Shown: positions 25,844 through 35,797 of the stretch, in pieces
Numbering within the stretch: the stretch's first letter is position 1
Layout of the letters: each line of letters starts with the position of its first letter
Source: Bacteroidales bacterium
Lineage (GTDB): Bacteria; Bacteroidota; Bacteroidia; Bacteroidales; UBA1715
DNA length: 64,000 bases
Reading direction: 5' to 3'
NCBI GenBank assembly: GCA_017516865.1
Contig: JAFXAU010000031.1
Span: 1-64,000, forward strand
Translations under genes and position numbers: made by a program
The notes under the pieces: model-generated
What the model saw: only the letters and a program-made list of their open reading frames with translations
The model's database searches: none
What the model was told of the DNA's origin: nothing

Positions 25844-27574
25844 ATGAAACTTTCATTTTCTCAAATCAAACAATCGCTGAACGCATTGGTGGTGCGTTTT
25901 CCAGCCACATTCATTTTCTCTGTTCTCATGCTTGGCGTATGCTATTGGCTTACGATAAAGTGTTCCGGTAATGAACTCAATAGCTGCGAATTACAGAAAG
26001 GATTTATCACCTATTTCTTTGGAATGGGAATGTGCATTTCGCTGTTTTTTGAATTGTGGAAGGAAGAAGTCGAAAACAAAAAACGTGCGTGGATTCTGTA
26101 TGCCGTGGCGATTGTCGTCGCCGCAATCGATGCATTTTATTTATATCACACCGTTTCGGCAGAGAGTACAAGTAAATCCTTCGACTCTATTTTCATAGCA
26201 CGACTTGCCGTGTTTGTAGCCATAATGTGCGGTGCGGTCTGCGTGTCGTTTCTGAAAAACAAGAACGACGTGCGATTGTGGAATTTCAGTTGGCGAACCT
26301 GCGGCGCTGTGATCATATCTCTGACGATTTCGGGCATACTTGTGGGAGCTTTGGCATTGCTGATATTTGGCATCGATGAATTGTTTTCAGCCAACATTTC
26401 GCCTATGTGGTATTTACGCTCTTTGCTGCCGTTTATGGTGCTTCTCCCCGTCTGTCTGTTTCTCATTCGCATTCCAAACGAAAACAAGCACGACGATAAC
26501 CTATATGGCTCAAAATTCTACACTGGCGTAACCCGCTATTTGTTCATTCCGCTCACACTCTGCTATTTAGCTGTGATGTACGCATATTTGTTCAAAATTC
26601 TGATTTCGTGGGAACTGCCCAAAGGGACGGTTTCGTGGATGGTTTCGGTGATGATGTACGGAATGATTATCGTTGAAGTTCTACTCTATCCTGCTGTGCA
26701 ACAAGGCGTTAAATCGTTCGAGTGCAAAATGGCGAAACTCTTTCCGTGGCTTATGTTGCCGTTGCTCGTGCTTATGTCGGTGGCAATACTCCGCAGAGTG
26801 AGCGACTACGGAATCACCACGAACCGACTGTACATCTTGCTCGAAACCTTCTGGTTCTTTGTGGTTTGCGTTTATTTGATAGTGAACAAAAACAAACGAA
26901 TCCTATGGATTCCGCTCACATTCTGCTTGTTGTTCCTGCTTTCGTCGGCACAACCTATGAACTTCTGCAAACTGCCCAAACACATCATGTCGGCATCTGT
27001 TTCAAAAATCATTGAAAAACACGCTCCCGATTCGCTTCCTATGAATAGAGAAACGTTCGACGAATGGTTTACCACACTTCCTGCCAACGACAAAAAGAAA
27101 CTATCTGGCGAAATGTATTATTTGGAACGCGAATATGGCAAGAAATCAACTGATCAGTGGGTTTCATTTCCAATGGCCTATAATTATTACAACGAAGAAA
27201 CCGACGATATTAACCGTGTTCCTGGCGTAGCAGAAAATCGTGAATCGATTTACTTCTCCTACGATGATTCGGCATTGACCGTTCCACAAGGATACACAAA
27301 GGTGCAATATATAACCAAAATTAAATACACGTACGACAACGACAAATATAAAATGGACTCAAAGCACCGTTTTCTGTTTAAACATACAGAACGTGACATA
27401 CTGATAGATACAGCAGAACTGCGGGCAAAAAATGGTGAACAATTGATTCTCCAAACATCCGACCCGAACTACATATTCATTCCAACAAGATTAAATATTA
27501 TCCGTTTTGATGCGACGTCAGAAAAATTCTATCCTGAATCTATCAACGTGAACGGGTATTTCTTTGGGAAATAA
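25844..27574 (+). CDS. DUF4153 family membrane protein
   Basis: A 576-aa inner-membrane protein. The first about 400 residues contain some ten to twelve hydrophobic helices (FPATFIFSVLMLGVCYWL, IVEVLLYPAVQQGVKSFE and similar), typical of DUF4153. The C-terminal about 170 residues are soluble (LPMNRETFDEWFTTLP onward) and probably extracytoplasmic. Function is unknown. ATG 25844 is chosen because the longer frame from 25772 starts inside the terminator hairpin. A near-consensus TATCTTTA lies at 25820-25827. Confidence 0.82.
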   Translation: MKLSFSQIKQSLNALVVRFPATFIFSVLMLGVCYWLTIKCSGNELNSCELQKGFITYFFGMGMCISLFFELWKEEVENKKRAWILYAVAIVVAAIDAFYLYHTVSAESTSKSFDSIFIARLAVFVAIMCGAVCVSFLKNKNDVRLWNFSWRTCGAVIISLTISGILVGALALLIFGIDELFSANISPMWYLRSLLPFMVLLPVCLFLIRIPNENKHDDNLYGSKFYTGVTRYLFIPLTLCYLAVMYAYLFKILISWELPKGTVSWMVSVMMYGMIIVEVLLYPAVQQGVKSFECKMAKLFPWLMLPLLVLMSVAILRRVSDYGITTNRLYILLETFWFFVVCVYLIVNKNKRILWIPLTFCLLFLLSSAQPMNFCKLPKHIMSASVSKIIEKHAPDSLPMNRETFDEWFTTLPANDKKKLSGEMYYLEREYGKKSTDQWVSFPMAYNYYNEETDDINRVPGVAENRESIYFSYDDSALTVPQGYTKVQYITKIKYTYDNDKYKMDSKHRFLFKHTERDILIDTAELRAKNGEQLILQTSDPNYIFIPTRLNIIRFDATSEKFYPESINVNGYFFGK

Positions 27575-27645
27575 AACCATCGAATAAATCATAACTTGTG
27601 AATAAGTTTACCCGCGAAATCTCGTTGAGGCTTGTTGCTTTTTGT

Positions 27646-27653
27646 TACTTTTG
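27646..27653 (+). promoter_or_regulatory. -7 box TACTTTTG of peptidase operon
   Basis: Perfect TAnnTTTG match 25 bases before ATG 27679; a TTG lies 18 bases further upstream (27625-27627). Confidence 0.5.
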
Positions 27654-27678
27654 AATTGTGATTGTTTAATTCATTACG

Positions 27679-28917
27679 ATGATACAATTCGAAGAATTTG
27701 AGCTTAAAAACGGGCTTCGTTTTATTGTCAACATTGATAAAACCACACCGTTTGTCGCTGTTAATACTCTCTACAATGTCGGTTCGAGGGACGAAAATCC
27801 CGAACAGACGGGATTTGCCCATCTGTTTGAGCATCTGATGTTTGGTGGCTCGAAACATATTCCGTCGTTCGATACGCCATTGCAAAAAGTCGGCGGAGAA
27901 AACAATGCGTTCACTACAACCGATATTACAAATTATTATATTACAATACCTGCGAACAATCTCGAAACAGCATTTTGGCTCGAATCGGACAGAATGTTGG
28001 AATTGGCATTTTCGCAGAAAAGTTTAGATGTTCAGAAAAGCGTTGTGTGTGAAGAATTTAAGCAGCGTTATCTAAACCGTCCCTACGGAGATTTATGGTT
28101 ACTTGCACGGCCACTTGCATACAAGGCTCACCCCTATCAGTGGGCGACAATCGGAAAGGAACTCAGTCACATAGAAAATGCCACCATGCAGGATGTCAAA
28201 TCGTTCTTTTTCAGTCACTACGCCCCGAATAATGCAATTATTTCCATTTCAGGAAACGTTTCTTTGCGGACGGTGAAACATTTGGCAAAAAAATGGTTCG
28301 GCGACATACCCCGACGCAACATTGCCCCGAGAAATATTCCACAGGAACCCGAACAGACTGAAAAACGTACACTTACAATTGAGCGCAACGTACCTGCATC
28401 GTGTATATTTAAGGCATTCCACATGTGCGGTCAGACAAATCCAGACTTCTATGCCACCGACCTAATCTCCGACATTCTTTCCAACGGAAAATCGGCACGA
28501 TTGTACCAAAATTTAGTGGAAAAACAGAAGCTTTTCAGCGAGATTCACGCCTATATCACTGGCGAAATCGACCCAGGACTATTCATCATAACAGGAAACC
28601 TAAATCCCTCTGTATCAATCGAAACTGCCGAAAAAGCAATCTATTCGGAAATACAGAAAATCAAGGAAGGTTTTGTATTTGACTACGAACTGCAAAAGGT
28701 GAAAAACAAATTTGAAAGTTCGACAATTCTCGATGAAATCGACGTGCTTTCAAAGGCAAAATCCCTTGCCTATTATGCAAATTTAGGCGATGTGAATCTT
28801 GCCAACAATCGTCTAAAAAATTATGCAGAAGTGTCGCTTATTGATGTTAAGCGCGTGTCGGACAAGTTATTTGACGAGAAAAACGACTCCACCGTCTATT
28901 ATTTAGCAAAACAGTAA
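27679..28917 (+). CDS. M16 family zinc metallopeptidase, catalytic subunit
   Basis: A 412-aa pitrilysin/insulinase-family peptidase half with the inverted zinc motif HLFEH (His48, Glu51, His52), and a downstream zinc-ligand region VVCEEFKQRYLNRPYGDLW (about 119-137). The C-terminal M16_C half is present (SCIFKAFHMCG, LISDILSNGKSARLYQNL). There is no signal peptide, so it is probably cytoplasmic. The next gene, 2 bases downstream, encodes the paired non-catalytic half; together they should form a heterodimeric clamshell peptidase for small peptides. Confidence 0.94.
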   Translation: MIQFEEFELKNGLRFIVNIDKTTPFVAVNTLYNVGSRDENPEQTGFAHLFEHLMFGGSKHIPSFDTPLQKVGGENNAFTTTDITNYYITIPANNLETAFWLESDRMLELAFSQKSLDVQKSVVCEEFKQRYLNRPYGDLWLLARPLAYKAHPYQWATIGKELSHIENATMQDVKSFFFSHYAPNNAIISISGNVSLRTVKHLAKKWFGDIPRRNIAPRNIPQEPEQTEKRTLTIERNVPASCIFKAFHMCGQTNPDFYATDLISDILSNGKSARLYQNLVEKQKLFSEIHAYITGEIDPGLFIITGNLNPSVSIETAEKAIYSEIQKIKEGFVFDYELQKVKNKFESSTILDEIDVLSKAKSLAYYANLGDVNLANNRLKNYAEVSLIDVKRVSDKLFDEKNDSTVYYLAKQ

Positions 28918-28919
28918 CT

Positions 28920-30206
28920 ATGCGAAAACTACGAAGAAATAAGGAACCTGACTACAAATTGCTAAAAAAGCTGTCTATTCTGAAACCCGACGTGATTCAC
29001 ACCCCAACGGGCTTTCCTATTTATCTGTTGCCAGTTCAAGACCAAGAAATCGTGAAAATCGATTTTGTTTTCAATGCCGGCGATTACTATGCATCACAGG
29101 CATTGACTTCATTATCAACTCTTTCCATGCTTCAGGAAGGTTCCCTGACGCAGAATGGAGAAGAAATTGCCGAACGCCTCGATTTTCTCGGTTCATTCAT
29201 TTCGTGCAGCAGCACAAAAGATAAGGCCGTGGTGAGTCTGTGCAGTCTCGAAAAACATTTGGCTGAATCGGTGAAAATCGTCACCGATTTCATACTCAAT
29301 CCTTCGTTTCCCGAAGAAAATTTCGCCACTCACCTTTCAAAACGAAAAGAACGTTATAAAATTGATATAGAACGAGTTGAAGTACTATCGCAGAAGAAAC
29401 TCGCACAAGTTTTATTTGGAAGTGAACATCCATACGGTCGCTCTTGTCGCATTGAAGATTTTTCGTCCATTACACGAAACGACCTCATTCAATTCCACGC
29501 AGACAACTACATAGCTGAAAATCTGAAAATTGTACTCTGTGGAAATCTTAAATCAAACGAGGTAAAAAACATCATCAAATATTTATCGACACTTCCAATA
29601 AAGACATCAAATAAACAACGTAACAACAAAGATTATCAAATAATTAGCGACGTTGAACATAAACATTTCATTGCAAAAGACAATGCAGTTCAAGCGTCAA
29701 TCAACATTGGAAAAATTATGGTGAACCGTACCCACAAGGATTATGTACCGCTTCAGGTACTCAACACCGTGCTGGGCGGTTATTTTGGCTCACGCCTGAT
29801 GACCAGCGTACGCGAAGATAAAGGCTACACCTACGGCATTGGTTCAGGTATTATTTCATACGAAAACAGCGGCTATTTCATCATTACGACACGCGTCGGG
29901 AAAGACGTCGTACAACCTGCTTTGGAAGCAATATATCACGAAATAAATCGTTTACGTACAGAAACAATTTCCAAAGAAGAGTTGGATATGGTAAAAACAT
30001 ATATGCTTTCGACACTCGTACGCAATTTTGACGGTGCATTGGCTACCAGCGAAATGCTACGAAACACTTTTGATTACAATATAGATTTTTACAAATATTA
30101 CCAACAATTTTGGTCCCGTATAAAAAAGGTACAAGCGAAAGAATTACAACAACTTGCAAACGATTATCTCAACGAAAACTCAATGTATGAAATTGTTGTC
30201 GGATAA
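28920..30206 (+). CDS. M16 family peptidase-like protein, non-catalytic subunit
   Basis: A 428-aa M16 homologue. The region that should hold HxxEH reads LQEGSLTQNGEEIAERLDFLG, so zinc ligands are missing. The arginine/tyrosine substrate-binding segment typical of the non-catalytic partner is visible (NTVLGGYFGSRLMTSVREDKG followed by TYGIGSG). It pairs with the catalytic subunit, with a 2-base gap. Its 3' end overlaps the next gene start by 20 bases. Confidence 0.92.
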   Translation: MRKLRRNKEPDYKLLKKLSILKPDVIHTPTGFPIYLLPVQDQEIVKIDFVFNAGDYYASQALTSLSTLSMLQEGSLTQNGEEIAERLDFLGSFISCSSTKDKAVVSLCSLEKHLAESVKIVTDFILNPSFPEENFATHLSKRKERYKIDIERVEVLSQKKLAQVLFGSEHPYGRSCRIEDFSSITRNDLIQFHADNYIAENLKIVLCGNLKSNEVKNIIKYLSTLPIKTSNKQRNNKDYQIISDVEHKHFIAKDNAVQASINIGKIMVNRTHKDYVPLQVLNTVLGGYFGSRLMTSVREDKGYTYGIGSGIISYENSGYFIITTRVGKDVVQPALEAIYHEINRLRTETISKEELDMVKTYMLSTLVRNFDGALATSEMLRNTFDYNIDFYKYYQQFWSRIKKVQAKELQQLANDYLNENSMYEIVVG

Positions 30207-31719
30207 CATACAAAAACACATCACTTCGGCATTTTTGTGCCTGACAGCCCTATTTTGTCTCGCATTGGATTGTAATGCCGACGACATTGACCCGACCGAC
30301 ATTTCGTATGTTTCCGTGAATCCCTACACTAACGAAGTCACCGTAAGTTGGTACAAAAGTGAATCGGCAAACATTAAATTTGCCCGAATACTGTACATTT
30401 ACGAGAAAACCACATTGGTCAAGGGTAAAGGTTTTGCCGACATTTTGGGCAACGAGGATAATTCGTATGTATTTACCACTGATACGATAGCCCTTTTTTC
30501 GTTTGAAGCCGACGAGGTTCCGTTGTCGCTTGCAGTTGACGCATATTCCGAAAACGGCACAAATAGCACGTCGCTTCGCGAGTACCACACCACAATGGTT
30601 GCTTCGGCAAAGACGACCTCCTGTCCAACGAAGATAAAAATCTCATGGACACACTATTATGGTTACGAAATCACCGTCGATAAATATGAAATCATTGAAT
30701 CAAGTAACGGCACGGAAACCGTTGTAAAAGAATGCAATGCGAATGAAAACAGTTGTCTGATTGATTTAAACGAAACACAAGACAGAAGTTTCTTTGTCCG
30801 CGCCACTTTCAACGACTGCCGAGGTAAAAAACAAATATCAACATCGTGCATGTGCGAGGTTTCGCAAAAAGCACCGAAACTACCTCAGTATCTGTCAATT
30901 GAAAACATAACTATTGAACAAAACGACGATGTTTCTTTGACGTGCAAATGCGATGTTTCCGCCGATTTTCGCACCTACATTGTTTACAAATCTGAATGTG
31001 ACGCAAATCATTTTACTCCAATTGATACATTCAATCTCTCCTCTTCGAGTTCAGAAGTGTTCAAATTAACTGATACAAAGGCACATAAACAAGACACTAT
31101 TCTTTTTTACAAAATAGTTGCAATAGACAATTGCAGTAATGCTATTTTTGAGTCAAGAATGGTACAAACACCCAAAATCAACATTCAGAAAGTTGACGAA
31201 ACGACCAACATAATAGAATGGGACAAAAACGCTGAAAACGTTGTCAGATACAAGATTTGGCGGTCTATAAATGGAGAAAAGGAAGAATGTATCGACTCGG
31301 TTGAAAACAATGTTTCCGTCTATATTGACAATATTGACGAAGCACAGAAAAATGTCGTTTCAATTTGTTATAGAGTCGAAATAATTTTGGAAAATGGGCT
31401 GTCTTCGTTTTCTAACAGTTCTTGTTTAAATAAAGACTATAAAATACTGATTCCTAACGCTTTCAATCCGAGCAGTTCAATTTTGGAAAATACCGTTTTC
31501 AAGCCGAAATATGCCTTTATAGATGGTGAATATTCCATGAAAATTTTCGACAGATTCGGTACGTGCGTATTCACCAGCGACGACATTGACAACGGTTGGG
31601 ACGGGAAAATAAGAGGCAACAACGCCCCTACAGGAATGTATCATTATAAAATCGAAATAATTTTACCTAACGGTACTGAAATAGAGCGACATGGAGCGGT
31701 TCAGTTAATATATAAGTAA
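30187..31719 (+). CDS. T9SS-secreted protein with type B (CHU_C) sorting domain
   Basis: A 510-aa secreted protein: N-terminal signal region (ITSAFLCLTALFCLALDCNA), then four or five beta-sandwich segments with fibronectin-III-like spacing and several Cys. The last about 85 residues form a gliding-motility/CHU_C C-terminal domain (IPNAFNPSSS, YSMKIFDRFGTCVF, GWDGKIRGNNAPTGMYHYKI). This domain targets proteins through the type IX secretion system and attaches them to the surface or releases them. ATG 30187 overlaps the M16 stop by 20 bases, so it is coupled to the peptidase operon. Binding target unknown. Confidence 0.9.
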   Translation: MKLLSDNIQKHITSAFLCLTALFCLALDCNADDIDPTDISYVSVNPYTNEVTVSWYKSESANIKFARILYIYEKTTLVKGKGFADILGNEDNSYVFTTDTIALFSFEADEVPLSLAVDAYSENGTNSTSLREYHTTMVASAKTTSCPTKIKISWTHYYGYEITVDKYEIIESSNGTETVVKECNANENSCLIDLNETQDRSFFVRATFNDCRGKKQISTSCMCEVSQKAPKLPQYLSIENITIEQNDDVSLTCKCDVSADFRTYIVYKSECDANHFTPIDTFNLSSSSSEVFKLTDTKAHKQDTILFYKIVAIDNCSNAIFESRMVQTPKINIQKVDETTNIIEWDKNAENVVRYKIWRSINGEKEECIDSVENNVSVYIDNIDEAQKNVVSICYRVEIILENGLSSFSNSSCLNKDYKILIPNAFNPSSSILENTVFKPKYAFIDGEYSMKIFDRFGTCVFTSDDIDNGWDGKIRGNNAPTGMYHYKIEIILPNGTEIERHGAVQLIYK

Positions 31720-31724
31720 ATCAG

Positions 31725-31757
31725 TTTGCATTGTTTGTAAAAAATTTCGTACCTTTG
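31725..31757 (+). promoter_or_regulatory. promoter of RSH gene (TTTG-N21-TACCTTTG)
   Basis: TTTG at 31725-31728 and TACCTTTG at 31750-31757 match both boxes; ATG 31777 follows after a leader of about a dozen bases. Confidence 0.65.
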
Positions 31758-31776
31758 AAGTGTTAAAAATGTAAAA

Positions 31777-33972
31777 ATGGCAGAATTTTCTCAAGAGGAA
31801 AAAGACAATATACAGAAGCAATTTGACGAATTGTTACGATTGTCGCCAAAATGTCACAAAAATGAAGAAACACTTGCTCTTGTAAAGAAAGCGTTTTCTG
31901 TGGCAAACGAGGCACACTACGGCACCAGACGTCGTTCTGGAGAACCATACATTCTTCACCCTATCGCCGTTGCCAGAATTGTTTCCGACGAAATCGGACT
32001 TGGTTCTAAATCAGTGATTTCCGCATTGTTGCACGATGTTGTAGAAGACACCGACATCACGCTCGAAGACATCAATAACATGTTTGGACCAAAAATCGCA
32101 CAAATTGTCGATGGCCTGACGAAAATCCGCGGCGTGTTGAAAAACAAGGAAGGACAAGCCGAAAACTTCAAAAAAATCGTGTTCACCTTGTCCGAAGACG
32201 TGCGAGTGATTATTATAAAACTCGCCGACCGACTCCACAACATGAGAACGCTTGATTCCATGCCCCCTGAGAAACAAAAACGGATTGCAGAAGAAACCAA
32301 TACTTTATTTGTGCCGTTGGCCCACAGAATGGGGTTCTACAATATCAAAATGGAATTGGAGGATTTGTGTCTCAAATACCTCAATCCTACTGTATATTTC
32401 GACATTCTGCACCAATTGAAAGGCAGCGAAAAGAAACGCATTCATTATCTGAACCGTTTCTGTATTCCAATTATGATGACATTGGAACAGCACAACATCA
32501 ATTACACAATCACAAGTCGCTCAAAATCAATATCTTCCATTTGGGCAAAAATGCAAAAAAAGAACATCACGTTCGACAATGTTTATGACGTTTTTGCCGT
32601 AAGAATCATATTACAGGACATTCCTTTGGAAGAAGAGAAAGCCATGTGTTGGAGGGTATATTCCTATATTACAGACAAATACACACCGAATCCAGAACGA
32701 CTTCGCGATTGGATTTCAACTCCGAAAGACAATGGTTACGAAGCTCTGCACACAACCGTGATGGGTCCAGACGGAACGTGGGTTGAAGTACAGATTCGTA
32801 CACAACGAATGGACGAAATTGCCGAACAGGGCTACGCCGCACACTGGAAATACAAGAATGTTGATGGTTTTGAACAAAGTCAGCTCGAAGTTTGGATGAA
32901 ACGTGTACGTTCGTCGTTGATGAATCCCGACGAAGATGCTTTGAAGTTTTTAGACGACTTCAAATTAAACCTCTACTCGACTGATTTATTTGCATTTACA
33001 CCGAAAGGAGAAATGCACCGTTTCCCAGTCGGAGCAACCGCATTGGATTTTGCATACGAAATTCACTCCGAAATTGGCCATCATGCCATTGGAGCAAGAA
33101 TAAACAAACAAAAAGTTGTCGCACTCGACTACAAACTACAAAGTGGCGACCAGGTAGAGATACTTACGTCAGAATCGCAGAAGCCACAGAAAGATTGGGT
33201 GAAAATCATTTCAACAGTAAAGGCCAACAACGCTCTCCAACAAGCATTTAAATACGAGAAAAAACGCAATATAATGCGTGGTCAACAGATTCTTTCCGAA
33301 ACCTTGGAAGAAAAAGAATTGCCACAAACGCCTACTGTGCTCGACAAACTTGTTCAAGGATATGGTCTTGTCGACAAAAATGAACTGTATGAAAAACTCG
33401 GTGCCGACGAACTTGATAAAGGGAAAATAGTAGAATACGCAACAAATAAACGAAAAAGCAAGAAAATTCAATGGTGGAGCTTCTTGCCAACAATTTCTGA
33501 CAAAAAAGAAGAAACAGAAGATGACAAAGACGTAAAAGTCATCTACCATTCAACAAAATACACAATTGCAGACTGTTGCCACCCTATTCCCGGGGACCAA
33601 GTAATTGGTTTTAAAACAGATACAGGCTACGAAATTCACAAAAACAATTGTCCTATAGCAATTGAACGCCAACAAAAAGAAGTGGCACAAAAAATTAAGT
33701 GGATTAGTCGTCAGGAACAGGTTTTCCTAACATCAATCCAATTGAAAGGAAAAGACAGAATCGGCATATTACACGAAATTACTGGCGTAATCACAAACCA
33801 GTTGAATGTGAATATTCGAACGGTACACACAGAAACTATGGAAAAAGAATTTACCGCATATTTTGACATGTATATTCACGACAGTCAGCAACTTAACACA
33901 ATTATGATGAAATTGCAAAAAATAAAGGGAATTCTCAAAGTAGAAAGAGTCGAACAAAGGAATTGGAGATAA
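31777..33972 (+). CDS. RelA/SpoT family (p)ppGpp synthetase/hydrolase
   Basis: A 731-aa long RSH enzyme of the stringent response. It has an HD hydrolase domain with HDVVEDTDIT (His86, Asp87; intact HDxxED, so hydrolysis is expected), a synthetase domain (DVFAVRIIL, GYEALHTTVMGPDG, EVQIRTQRMDEIAEQGYAAHW), TGS (LFAFTPKGEMHRFPVGATALDFAY, about 405-430) and a C-terminal ACT domain (about 655-731). A zinc-finger-like CCHPIPGDQVIGF segment lies around 600. It is probably bifunctional. It sits directly upstream of purA, whose product is a known direct ppGpp target in other bacteria. Confidence 0.96.
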   Translation: MAEFSQEEKDNIQKQFDELLRLSPKCHKNEETLALVKKAFSVANEAHYGTRRRSGEPYILHPIAVARIVSDEIGLGSKSVISALLHDVVEDTDITLEDINNMFGPKIAQIVDGLTKIRGVLKNKEGQAENFKKIVFTLSEDVRVIIIKLADRLHNMRTLDSMPPEKQKRIAEETNTLFVPLAHRMGFYNIKMELEDLCLKYLNPTVYFDILHQLKGSEKKRIHYLNRFCIPIMMTLEQHNINYTITSRSKSISSIWAKMQKKNITFDNVYDVFAVRIILQDIPLEEEKAMCWRVYSYITDKYTPNPERLRDWISTPKDNGYEALHTTVMGPDGTWVEVQIRTQRMDEIAEQGYAAHWKYKNVDGFEQSQLEVWMKRVRSSLMNPDEDALKFLDDFKLNLYSTDLFAFTPKGEMHRFPVGATALDFAYEIHSEIGHHAIGARINKQKVVALDYKLQSGDQVEILTSESQKPQKDWVKIISTVKANNALQQAFKYEKKRNIMRGQQILSETLEEKELPQTPTVLDKLVQGYGLVDKNELYEKLGADELDKGKIVEYATNKRKSKKIQWWSFLPTISDKKEETEDDKDVKVIYHSTKYTIADCCHPIPGDQVIGFKTDTGYEIHKNNCPIAIERQQKEVAQKIKWISRQEQVFLTSIQLKGKDRIGILHEITGVITNQLNVNIRTVHTETMEKEFTAYFDMYIHDSQQLNTIMMKLQKIKGILKVERVEQRNWR

Positions 33973-34056
33973 AACATTGATAATCAAATTATTACGATAT
34001 ATTAAATAAATTCATTAAAATACTTCAATAAAGATAGAGCGAAAGCAAAAATTGAC

Positions 34057-34064
34057 TATATTTA
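34057..34064 (+). promoter_or_regulatory. near-consensus -7 box TATATTTA of purA
   Basis: One mismatch to TAnnTTTG; 34 bases before ATG 34099. Confidence 0.4.
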
Positions 34065-34098
34065 CAAGGTTTTTGAAATTATAAATAATACAAATAGA

Positions 34099-35373
34099 AT
34101 GAATACAAAATGTAATGGTAAGTCGGCCGACGTATTGTTGGGACTACAATGGGGCGACGAAGGGAAAGGTAAAATCGTAGATGTTTTAACACCGAAATAT
34201 GACATTATCGCACGTTTTCAAGGTGGTCCGAATGCTGGTCACACCTTGGTTTTCAATAATGTAAAACACGTGCTCCACACAATTCCGTCGGGAGTTTTTC
34301 GTCCGAATGCTATCAACATTATAGGAAACGGCGTGGTGATTGACCCGTTTATTTTCAAAGAAGAGGTTGACAAACTTGCGGAACAAGGAATTGATGTGAA
34401 GAAAACACTCATCATTTCTACCCGTGCACATATCATTCTTCCGTCGCACAAAGCGTTGGACGAAGCATACGAAAATTCTAAAGGTGCGAACAAAATCGGT
34501 TCTACGAAAAAAGGTATCGGTCCTACATACACCGACAAAATTGCACGAACGGGCTTGCGTGTGGGCGATTTGCTCAACAATTTTGAAGAGAAATACAATC
34601 AATGCAAACAGACACATTTGAACATTCTCAAGAATTACGAATACACATTCGACATTGATGCATACGAAAAAGAATGGTTCGAAGGCATAAAACTGATTCA
34701 ATCTCTCCAAATCGAGGATACGGAATTTTATGTAAACAAAGCTCTTAATTCCGGAAAAACAATGTTGTGCGAAGGAGCTCAAGGAACATTGCTGGATATA
34801 GAATTCGGCTCATATCCTTTCGTAACTTCTTCGAACACAATAACCGCCGGAGCGTGCACAGGACTTGGACTTGCACCAAGTAAGATAGGCGAAGTGTTCG
34901 GTATCTTCAAAGCATACTGCACTCGTGTCGGCAGTGGTCCGTTCCCTACCGAATTATTTGACGAAACAGGCGAAACGCTCCGTCAAAACGGTGGCGAATT
35001 TGGTGCAACGACAGGTCGTGCCCGTCGTTGTGGCTGGTTGGATTTGGTTGCGTTGAAATATGCCATTATGTTGAACGGCGTTACGCAATTGTTTATGATG
35101 AAAATCGACGTGATGAACAACTTCGACACGATAAAAGTTTGTACTGCATATAAATATAAAGGCAAAGTAATAGACTATTTGCCAAACGATTTGGAAAACG
35201 CAAAACCAATCTACACGGAATTCAAAGGTTGGAAACAAGAATTGACGACAACGAATTTTGCAGATTTGCCAAAAGAAATCAAGGACTATATTGAATTTAT
35301 AGAAAAAGAGACAGGAGTTCCTGTAAAAATCGTTTCAGTAGGTCCCGACAGAAACAAAACAATTTTTAGATAA
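34099..35373 (+). CDS. purA: adenylosuccinate synthetase
   Basis: A 424-aa GTP-dependent enzyme joining IMP and aspartate in AMP synthesis. Motifs: the N-terminal P-loop-like GLQWGDEGKGKIVD, GGPNAGHT, KGIGPTYTDK, EGAQGTLLDIEFGSYPFVTSSN and the C-terminal GTP-binding TTGRARRCGWLD. Length is normal. It appears to begin a transcription unit continuing into rseC (9-base gap) and rnfBCD. Confidence 0.98.
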   Translation: MNTKCNGKSADVLLGLQWGDEGKGKIVDVLTPKYDIIARFQGGPNAGHTLVFNNVKHVLHTIPSGVFRPNAINIIGNGVVIDPFIFKEEVDKLAEQGIDVKKTLIISTRAHIILPSHKALDEAYENSKGANKIGSTKKGIGPTYTDKIARTGLRVGDLLNNFEEKYNQCKQTHLNILKNYEYTFDIDAYEKEWFEGIKLIQSLQIEDTEFYVNKALNSGKTMLCEGAQGTLLDIEFGSYPFVTSSNTITAGACTGLGLAPSKIGEVFGIFKAYCTRVGSGPFPTELFDETGETLRQNGGEFGATTGRARRCGWLDLVALKYAIMLNGVTQLFMMKIDVMNNFDTIKVCTAYKYKGKVIDYLPNDLENAKPIYTEFKGWKQELTTTNFADLPKEIKDYIEFIEKETGVPVKIVSVGPDRNKTIFR

Positions 35374-35382
35374 GATGAAACC

Positions 35383-35793
35383 ATGAACTGCTCCGTCACA
35401 CACAAAGGTATCGTCAAATCAGTCGCTGACGATATGATTACCGTAGCAATTGCTACGGAATCGGCGTGTGGAGATTGTCATGCAAAAAACATCTGTGGTT
35501 TCATTGAAATATCGGAAAAAGTAGTACACGTTCAAAACAACAACTACAAAAACATAAACATCGGCGATGAAGTCCATGTATCAATGGATTCTTCGTTAGG
35601 AACACAAGCGGTGGTATGGGCATACATACTGCCGCTTGTTATTCTTGTCGCTACCCTATTCATCGGTCTGCAATTTTCTAACGAATTGATAGCCACGGCG
35701 ATAGCACTCACATTTGTTGTTTGCTATTATGTGGTTTTATATAAAAAGAATAACCTGTTGGAACGAAAATTCTCGTTCTCGCTAATACAATAA
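35383..35793 (+). CDS. rseC: RseC/MucC-family membrane protein
   Basis: A 136-aa protein. The N-terminal soluble part has a Cys cluster (ACGDCHAKNICG, about 27-38) that could bind a metal or Fe-S centre, then two TM helices (WAYILPLVILVATLFIGL, ATAIALTFVVCYYVVL). RseC-like proteins frequently accompany rnf genes and are linked to SoxR reduction in E. coli. It is 4 bases upstream of rnfB, so a role in Rnf maturation or function is likely by context. Confidence 0.88.
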   Translation: MNCSVTHKGIVKSVADDMITVAIATESACGDCHAKNICGFIEISEKVVHVQNNNYKNINIGDEVHVSMDSSLGTQAVVWAYILPLVILVATLFIGLQFSNELIATAIALTFVVCYYVVLYKKNNLLERKFSFSLIQ

Positions 35794-35797
35794 CAAT

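Noticed and set aside
34186-34782. 198-codon minus-strand open frame
   Set aside because: Antisense shadow of purA, low-complexity Phe/Val/Arg-rich translation without domains.
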